Assembly: GCF_918797505.1 (NCBI RefSeq)
Contig: NC_092799.1
Coordinates: forward strand, 33,430,597 to 33,494,596
From: Bemisia tabaci
Lineage: Eukaryota; Arthropoda; Insecta; Hemiptera; Aleyrodidae
DNA length: 64,000 nucleotides
Reading direction: 5' to 3'
A model generated the notes under the pieces. That model ran no database searches, was not told where the DNA came from, and worked only from the letters and a program-made list of their open reading frames with translations. The translations under genes and the position numbers were made by a program. Shown here piece by piece: positions 57,225-64,000 of this stretch; within the stretch, counting starts at the first letter, position 1, and every line of letters starts with the position of its first letter.

Positions 57225-57454
57225 CACTAGAAAAAAAAACACATTGGATCTAGAGTCCAGACTCTTGAAAACATTGAAAAGAAAAAATACTCTTGATTCG
57301 ATCGGATTTTTGCTTGAATCAAAACGAAATCCGCTTAAATTAAGAGGCTTGGTTCTTGATTTAAGCTAGATTCTGATTAAATCAAGAGTGCTTTTTCTTG
57401 TCGATGTTTTTAAGAGCCTGGACTCTAGATCCAATGTTTTTTTTTTTTCCAGTG
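57225..57454 (-). mobile_element. Family A palindromic MITE, copy 5 (TA duplication)
   Basis: It starts CACTAGAAAAAAAAACACAT and ends TTTTTTTTTTCCAGTG, flanked by TA on both sides. The centre orientation is that of copy 3. Confidence 0.84.
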
Positions 57455-57986
57455 TAGTGTCAAATCACAAGTTACGTCGGTAAAATAAGTCTCTTATCGC
57501 CCGGCCCGGAAACTGTATGAGCTAGAATTCTGCACTTTCGGGTGAAGAAAGGGCAACGCTGTTTTGAAAAATTTAAATCTATGACTGCGACTCCACCGGT
57601 GGCCGTGCATTGACTACGGGCTAATCGGTGGTAGACGCACATTGCCGAAAACCTCGACCATAAAACCATGAGAGCGCCATCTGGAATTGCTTCGGGTGAC
57701 AAACGGAAACAATCACTGTAATGAGCTCGGCAATGGATGTGGTGAAACGGCGCGGTAAAAATTGCGCGGGGGGTGCTTTGCGTCCCTCCTGGTCCTATTC
57801 TCCGGCCCCAAAGTGCCCGAATTCATGCGCCGCGGATAAGAGAATCCTACCTTTTAAAAAAGCAAGAGAATCCCCGCGTTCCGAAGTTTCACAGTCTCCT
57901 TTGAAAATGTTACTTTCTCTTCCTATCCGTAAGTAAAAAAATCTTGAGAAAGAACTGCGAAAACACCCATCTTGAATGTTCAAGCT
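57455..57986. other. Unassigned
   Basis: Frames at 57472-57702 (minus) and 57721-57936 (plus) have no recognised domain. Confidence 0.35.
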
Positions 57987-58964
57987 CAGGGCTGGATTAA
58001 GGGGGTGGCCACATGGGCCGCGGCCCATAGCGACAAATCTAAGAGGCGGCAAAAATTTGAGTATTTTTTAGTAATATTTGAGTATTATTTTGAGTAATTA
58101 AAGTATAGGTATAAAAAAATCGGATCTATAAAAACAAAATTACAAACGAGAAAAGGCGACAAAATCTCTCATTTCCTGAGAGTATAGTGATTTCTAATTT
58201 TGTCGTCTCTTAGTGATACAAAAGACAGCACCTTCAATAAATCTGGTTAAGAGAGAGACCAAACACGAAATTTGGCCTTGAACGGCGGGACTTAGAGAGA
58301 AATGATAATGAGGACTTGAGATGAAAAGGAGAAGCCCTCGGCGCGGCGATCGGCATGTAACACATATTAGCGCCTACAAGACTGCACGAATACTTCACGC
58401 ATTGCATCAAACACAGTGCGGTTATTGCGGTCAGCTTGAAACGGATAGCGCCTACAAGAATTCATGAATACTTCACGCGTTGCGCCAAACACAGTGCAGT
58501 GTGGTCAGCGTGAAACGCATAGCGCCTACGAGACTGGGTGAATACTTCACGCGTTGCGTCCAACATAGTGCGTTCAGCAGCGGTCGGCGTGAAACTCATG
58601 GCGCCTACAAGACTGTCGGAATACTTCACGCATTGTGCCAAACACGGTGCGGTCAGCGCGGCGCGGTGGTGGAAGTTAAAATCATTGATCCACATTTATG
58701 TTTGTTCTTTCATAATTTTTTCGTTCATTTCTCATGAATAGAAGGGCTTGTCCACACAGAGATAGGTTTACGGAATTTAACTTTTGCTAGTAGTGTTGAC
58801 AGAGCTTTCCCAAAAAATGTGTTCAACACGAGTAAATGCGTCTTATGCACCCCTCCCCCGCTGACACGTTCATTTGATGGTTTTTATCGAGTTTCAAAAC
58901 GAATGAGAGGGGGGCGGCAAAATACAGGCGGCCCATGGGCGGCAAGCACATGAATCCGGTCATG
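57987..58964 (+). mobile_element. hAT-like non-autonomous element carrying minisatellite J, copy 2
   Basis: It starts CAGGGCTGGATTAAGGGGGT. The other end reads GCCCATGGGCGGCAAGCACA then TGAATCCGGTCATG, a diverged inverted match. TTCAAGCT before and TTCAAGCA after are the 8-bp duplication (7 of 8). Four J units start at 58370, 58448, 58522 and 58601 (spacing 78, 74 and 79). It is inverted relative to 43375-44233. Confidence 0.84.
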
Positions 58965-59369
58965 TTCAAGCAGCTCAAAGTTGAAAAACATATTCAGAAC
59001 TAATCACCCTAACCGTGTTTCACGTCGCCTTCTCACATGTTTCATTTTACTTGATTTGTTTATTTTTGTTCTTTTACAGTGAAATAAACATCATAACACC
59101 TTGCAACTTTCTATGACTTTCCTCAAAACAATAAAAAATTTGCTCACAGTATCCTCAAGCCTATATGACGCTTAGTATTTTGCTATTAGAAACAAATAAA
59201 TAAGTAATAGGATTTATCTAACGTTGTCAGGCCGACCCCGGTTAAATCCCTGCAACTCATGTATGGCATGACCTCCTATGCAATTTTTCAGTCACAGACA
59301 GTTTTCCTCGGAGTTGCAAAAATGAGCTAAGAACTTTTCGAATCCGAAGATGACCGGGCCAATCAGAAA
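58965..59369. other. Unassigned
   Basis: Nothing recognisable. Confidence 0.4.
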
Positions 59370-59533
59370 CAGTGGCGTGGCGTGAATTGCGATTTATCGA
59401 TTGTTCTGTCATTTAAACTCACGGTAAAAAATCGATTATTCAGGTGTTTCTGCGAACACCCTGTTTATCGATACTTTTTCATAGGTTTAAATGGAATAAA
59501 AATCGATACATCGCAAAGCACGCCACGCCAATG
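59370..59533. mobile_element. Family G hAT-type MITE, copy 5 (ATCAGAAA duplication)
   Basis: It starts CAGTGGCGTGGCGTGAATTG and ends GCACGCCACGCCAATG. ATCAGAAA flanks both sides exactly. Confidence 0.92.
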
Positions 59534-59822
59534 ATCAGAAACGACTGCGCACTCTTCCTATCAAGGTACTCTAATTCCTCGCAGCAAGAATTCCAGCGTT
59601 TCGGACGCGAGCATAGCGTAACGGTATGCGGCGAGGCAATGGCCGGCGTCCTTTATTATTCATCTTAAGGGTTGTTCGCGGATACGAGTCGTGCAATTTT
59701 CATTTGGGAAATCTCCAAGAAATAAGCATAAATTACGGGGGCTGCGGAGCCCCCCTCCCCCCTCCCGCGCGTCGGCGTCCGTTGATCTACTCCAACCGCG
59801 AGTGCTTAAAATACCTCCGGAG
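59534..59822. other. Unassigned
   Basis: A partly GC-rich stretch with a CCCCCCTCCCCC tract. Overlapping chance frames. Confidence 0.35.
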
Positions 59823-59964
59823 CAGTGGCGAGGCGCGAACATTCGACTATCGATATTTCTCCATTTGAAACTATGGTAAATAATCGATTATTAAGGTGTA
59901 CCCTGTTTATCGATCTTTTTCCACAGGTTTAAATGGCGGATCAATCGATACATTGCAAAGCACG
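59823..59964. mobile_element. Family G hAT-type MITE, copy 6, right terminus missing (CTCCGGAG duplication)
   Basis: It starts CAGTGGCGAGGCGCGAAC. The right end stops at GCAAAGCACG, about 11 bases short of the usual terminus, yet CTCCGGAG lies directly after it and directly before the left end. Confidence 0.8.
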
Positions 59965-59972
59965 CTCCGGAG

Positions 59973-60224
59973 ATGAGGCTGTATTTACGCCGCGGCCCCA
60001 CTATTTAGTTCGGGGAACATTCCGACCGTCGGCACCGGCTCTTAAGTGATCATTTCGGACCCGATGGGGGGCGATGGGTGCTGGGGTGGGGGATTTTTTG
60101 CGCTCGGGGGGTGGGATGCACCGCATTCAGGGTCGTATTCGTGGTGGCTCCTTCAGAAAATACCATCGTCGCCGTCCGCCGTTGTCGCTTAACGCTCAGC
60201 TTGACGAGGGTGCTGCGTGGTACA
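59973..60224. other. Unassigned
   Basis: Moderately GC-rich; no gene supported. Confidence 0.35.
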
Positions 60225-60477
60225 CTGCCGTGCTAAGGAAGAACGCCGTAAGAACATTCGAGAGTTGCCAAATTTCCTTCGGTAAAATGTTCATTTTTGA
60301 GGAAAGTTATGAATAATTTTCCTTGAAATTTTCAGGAACTTTAGGTGAAATTGCGAGCAAAATTATCTGAAAAATTGGAAGGAAAATATTCATAAGTTTA
60401 CTAGGAAATTCGTGTTTTAACAGAGGAATTTTGGCAACGCCTGAAGGTTCATACGGCGTTTTTCCATAGCACGGCAG
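60225..60477. mobile_element. Family H MITE (TACA duplication)
   Basis: It starts CTGCCGTGCTAAGG and ends CCATAGCACGGCAG. TACA flanks both sides. Confidence 0.9.
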
Positions 60478-60484
60478 TACAGTT

Positions 60485-60718
60485 CTGCCGTTGTAAGGCA
60501 AAACGCCGTAAGAACATTCGACAGTTGCCAAATATCCTTATTTAATTTGGAAGAAAGTTATGCATGTTTTCCCTTGAAATTTTCAGATATTTTAGATTAT
60601 AGTGCGAACAATATTTTCTGAAAAATAGGGAGGGAAATATTCACAACTTTCCCAGTAAATTGTTAATTTAACAAAGGAAATTTTTCCTCGGCTTGGATGA
60701 GTTGGTACGCCTCCGCAG
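60485..60718. mobile_element. Family H MITE, decayed right half, seven bases from the previous copy
   Basis: It starts CTGCCGTTGTAAGGCAAAAC with GCCGTAAGAACATTCGACAG. The right end is unrecognisable beyond about 60690, so the end coordinate is approximate. Confidence 0.7.
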
Positions 60719-60750
60719 TGCCACCAACGATTGGAAAGCTCAAACTTGTA

Positions 60751-60957
60751 CACTGGAAAAAAGAAGATTGGTATAATTTACCATTCCTTCACGCTGTAAA
60801 TTCTACCAATCTTCAAGTCAATTCTGCTAGAGGAATGGTTACCTGTACCAGTGAATAGTAACGTTTACCAATCTTCTAGTAGAATTGACTCTAAATTGAC
60901 GCTGTGTGAAATACAGCGTGAAGGAATGGTAAATTCTACCAATCTTTTTTTTCAGTG
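60751..60957. mobile_element. Family C short inverted-repeat element (CACTGG ends, TA duplication)
   Basis: It starts CACTGGAAAAAAGAAGATTG and ends AATCTTTTTTTTCAGTG, with TA on both sides. The arms share GGTA-AATTTACCATTCCTTC and its complement, and an inner TCTAGTAGAATTGACT block pairs with AGTCAATTCTGCTAGA. The segment CAGTGAATAGTAAC links it to family B relatives. Confidence 0.85.
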
Positions 60958-61430
60958 TATTCGTAGTCGCCCTTTGACCCTTTCTCTCTACTCTTTGACT
61001 ACTTCCTTTTTCGGGCAAACGAGGGTAGTTTCCGCCCCCTGCGCCCCCCTCCTCGGATCCGCCTATACATAAACGTTCATAACTTTGAAGATCCTGCTTG
61101 GAACGACTACGGGCGCATCTTTGTTTGCCGTTAACTGGAAAACCTTATTGATTTAGAGGACACCCCGAACGCTTTGTATCTCGATCAACGCCGATTTTAT
61201 ACCATTCCGGTAATGGAATCCGGGATCGAAATGCACTCCGAAAGCCGAGTCTGCGGAGCATAATAAAAACCTGCCCAACCCCCGGAAAACCCGTATCAAG
61301 CATATAAAAACACGTTATCGAGTGCGTTATCGGTGAGGTTAGGCGCGCGGCATTGAATATCAAAACGCCGAAACAAACGGAAGCTCATCGAACAGCGGGA
61401 ATTAATTTTTTATCGAGGCCCTTCCGAACA
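60958..61430. other. Unassigned
   Basis: A 72-codon minus frame at 61145-61363 lacks motifs. Confidence 0.35.
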
Positions 61431-61683
61431 CTGCCGTGCTAGGGAAAAACGCCGTATGAACATTCGAGAGTCGCCAAATTTCACCGGATAAAACATGTAT
61501 TTTTGAGAAATGCTAGTGTATGTTTCTCATCGATATTTTTAGATAGTTTAGATAAAATTGAGAACAAAATTGTCTGAAAAATTGGAAGAGAAATTTAACA
61601 AACTTTCCTGAAAATTCGTGATTTACAAAAGGAAATTTGGCAACATCTGAAGGTTCATACGGCGATCTTCCTTAGCACAGCAG
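61431..61683. mobile_element. Family H MITE (AACA duplication)
   Basis: It starts CTGCCGTGCTAGGG and ends CCTTAGCACAGCAG. AACA flanks both sides. Confidence 0.88.
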
Positions 61684-61719
61684 AACAGTTTCATTTCCTG
61701 CAGCCTTTGCAGTCGCACA

Positions 61720-61980
61720 TCCATGACGATGTGAAGGAAGAACGCAGTAATAGCTTATGAGCGTCGCCAAATTTGCTTTGATAAAAAGCGAGGTATTTTT
61801 GAAAACTCGTAAACGTTTTTCTTCCAATTTCCCTCAGGATTTTGTTCGTAATTTAATGTAAAGTCTCTGAAAATTTTATGGAAATATATCCATTACTTTT
61901 GCTAACAATTTACATTTCATCAGAAGAGTTTAGGCAACATTTTAATGTTTTTACGGCGTTTTTTCCTTAAACACTACAGG
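61720..61980. mobile_element. Diverged family H element
   Basis: GATGTGAAGGAAGAACGCAG at the left and TTTTTACGGCGTTTTTTCCT at the right, with GTCGCCAAATTT and GGCAACAT inside, follow the H layout with many substitutions. Confidence 0.6.
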
Positions 61981-62088
61981 ACGGCGAGGCTGGGGAAGCG
62001 TGTCGATTTATGAGGTCAGGAAAACGTCCTCCGAAAATTCCGGCTGATTGTCTTTGAAAAAAAACAGTATTTTTGAAACGCCGCAATT

Positions 62089-62341
62089 CGTCGTTTTCCT
62101 CACGAAACAACGTAACTAAATTTCAATGTTGCCAAATTTCCCTTCATAAATTGCATTTAAACCAGAAAAATCTTGGGCATTTCTAACTGAAAATTTAATT
62201 GATTTTTCTTCCGATTTCATGCAAAAATCAGAAAAATTTGGATAAAAATTGCACACTTACATTTTTGTAAAATAAATTAATCGTTGGAGTCAATTTGGCA
62301 ACCTTGGATTGGGGTTACGTTCCTTCGTGCAGGAGACGACG
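62089..62341. mobile_element. H-related inverted-repeat element (CGTCGT ends)
   Basis: CGTCGTTTTCCTCACGAAAC plus AACGTAAC at the left pairs with GTTACGTTCCTTCGTGCAGG plus AGACGACG at the right. GTTGCCAAATTTCCC and TTTGGCAACCTTGG sit inside as in H. Confidence 0.6.
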
Positions 62342-63879
62342 AATTGAGATACGCGCTTTCACTCTATGTCGAAATGTGGGTCAGGCGCCATTTGAATACG
62401 CAATGGTCGTGGTTTTGAAGGGAAACCCGAAAAAGGCATCGCCATGTGCGTATGAATGGGGAGTAATTTGGGAGTAATGGGGTTCGACCGCGCCTATCTT
62501 GAAATTCGGTCCTTCCCTTTCCGTTTATGGCTTCCTATCTCCGACTAGTTATCTTAAGTATTTTTGCTTTTTCATTTATTACGCTACGAAATGCCTCCGT
62601 GTATCTGGACCAGCGGGAAGACAGGGGAGGACTGTTTTAAAATTTACCATACCCTATAAACGTGTGAAAGCGATGCGTGTGTGTTGAGGATACGGGACGA
62701 GCTTTGTGTTCCGTTTTCTTCACACGTTTCCTTCATAAACTTTTGCATGGGAACGGCTTGCAAAGCAAAAGTTTGGACAGCCATCCCTCTCGGCTAGTGC
62801 AAGAAATTGTATGCGATTCAACAATCTTCGTATCAGCAAATCAGAATGGCGTTATGCATCCTAAAATTAGATACACTTGAATAAGTCGAGTAAATCTCAC
62901 GCTAGTGTAGGGAACATTGATTCAGCGTACGTAAACTGGTCACCAAGATTTGGGCCTAGGTGTGCTGAAAAAATAAGCAAATTTTCGCGAGTGGATTTGG
63001 TCGGCTTTTCGACCAAATCCTAATAAAAAATCATTTTTTTCCAATTCAATCCACTAGTCTGTTGAGCTCATCAGCAACCGGTGTCTGATAACCAGATCTA
63101 AATATTTTTCGACCCATCTTTGAATGAAGGTTGGTCGAAAAGTGGATCGGAGTGAACGGTTTCACAAGAAATCTCCGAAAGCAACCAATATGCCCAAAAT
63201 GACGGTGCTTTGTGCAACAAGAACAACAGCTGAGCACGAGCAACCGCACGGTGAGGCGATGGTGCTGCGGTAAAGCGTAAAGAGTGCACACACTTTGGTA
63301 TGTTTGTATCATGATTTACATGATATTTTACACCGTGGACTAAATCGTGTTGCATTGGCCAATTGGCACGCTTTTGCGAACCTAATCCGCGATTTAGCTC
63401 GTTTTCTTCAGGATTTGATTGAAAATAAGATACTGATTCTGATTGGCTCCAAATTCCAACGGCGATACAACAGTTATCCATCCAAAAAATTGTATCCAAT
63501 CTATTGGATGATTCGTTTCAAGCGTTTGTTTCTTCTTCTTTCTTTATCTTCCAAAAACACAAGCTTTGTATCAATTGAAATCTTCCGCTAAGTAGAGTTT
63601 ATAACAATTTTCAAGATTTTTTGTTTATTTAGGTTAGGTATCTCTCGGGCAAACCTGACTGCCAGCCACTAAGAACAACTGCCCGCATACGCGGTAAATT
63701 CGAAAAAGCTTGCTACAAACCACACAGATTGCGCGCTAAGGAGTTGATTTCAGACTTTTTTTGATATGTCCAACGTGATTTTCGAGCGAATTTACCCTTT
63801 TGAAGTGACTTCAGTTGGCTGTTTGTCTCTTGCTTGCGACAGACCCATTGCTCAACTTTTCGGTAATCAATTCATCAGA
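62342..63879. other. Unassigned
   Basis: Frames at 63098-63499 (minus, 133 codons) and 63295-63591 (plus) overlap and lack known motifs. No repeat family maps here. Confidence 0.35.
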
Positions 63880-64000
63880 CACTGGAAAAAATACACATTG
63901 GATCTAGTGTCCAGACTCTTGAAAACATCGGCAAGAAAAAATGCTCTTGATTCAATCAGATTTAAGCTTAAATCAAGAACCAAGCTCTTAATTTGAGCGG
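63880..64000 (+). mobile_element. Family A palindromic MITE, copy 6, cut by the window end
   Basis: It starts CACTGGAAAAAATACACATT and follows copy 1 through the centre (CTCTTAATTTGAGCGG). The second arm lies outside the window. Confidence 0.85.

Noticed and set aside
63061..63090. Minus-strand CTGATGAG
   Set aside because: No stem II and no GAAA downstream.
1..64000. tRNA and rRNA genes
   Set aside because: I looked for T-arm GTTCGAATCC-type and A/B box patterns and saw no complete cloverleaf. A covariance search would be needed to exclude them.

Overview
The window looks like a gene-poor, repeat-dense stretch of an animal nuclear genome, most likely an insect. Most of it is intergenic or intronic DNA. 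It has no operons, no bacterial gene layout, no tRNA or rRNA gene that I could find, and almost no long reading frame. It is packed with short inverted-repeat DNA transposons and relics of non-LTR retrotransposon coding sequence. Several repeats (the 74-80 bp unit ending in a TTCACGCATTGC-type motif, the CTCTGACGTAAGGGCG-like arms, the CACTGGAAAA elements) remind me of the whitefly Bemisia tabaci. That is memory-based and unverified.

Families used below: A, palindromic CACTGG elements of about 228 bp. B to E and U, other CACTG/CACCG/CACGG elements. G, CAGTGGCG elements of about 165 bp with 8-bp target duplications (hAT type). H, CTGCCGTGCTAAGG elements of about 252 bp with 4-bp target duplications. 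J, a 74-80 bp minisatellite inside larger hAT-like and pogo-like elements. K, 501-bp foldbacks. F, I, L, M, P, S, T, V and W are minor inverted-repeat families.

Layout. 0-7 kb: the C-terminal relic of a reverse transcriptase, a very large near-perfect inverted repeat (arms of about 862 bp), and a 1.45-kb family B element inside another repeat. 8-13 kb: a palindrome with a hammerhead-ribozyme-like centre, a possible coding exon, a pogo-like element and a nested H/I/W cluster. 13-23 kb: family A, a degenerate minisatellite, a second ribozyme-like motif and a GC-rich block with splice-like signals. 23-35 kb: families D, P, G, V, A and F, a decayed ribozyme motif and a possible minus-strand terminal exon. 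35-45 kb: GC-rich blocks, a reverse-transcriptase relic split by a foldback with a 27-bp duplication, and a hAT-like element. 46-52 kb: a three-level nest of elements. 55-64 kb: the densest MITE cluster, with seven to nine H-type elements, two G, one C, two A and a second hAT-like minisatellite carrier.

No complete protein-coding gene can be supported. Two candidate exons (9182-9483 plus, 33688-33847 minus) rest on reading frame and splice-like signals only. The main content is the transposon record: clear target duplications, nested insertions, and ribozyme-like motifs carried by repeats.
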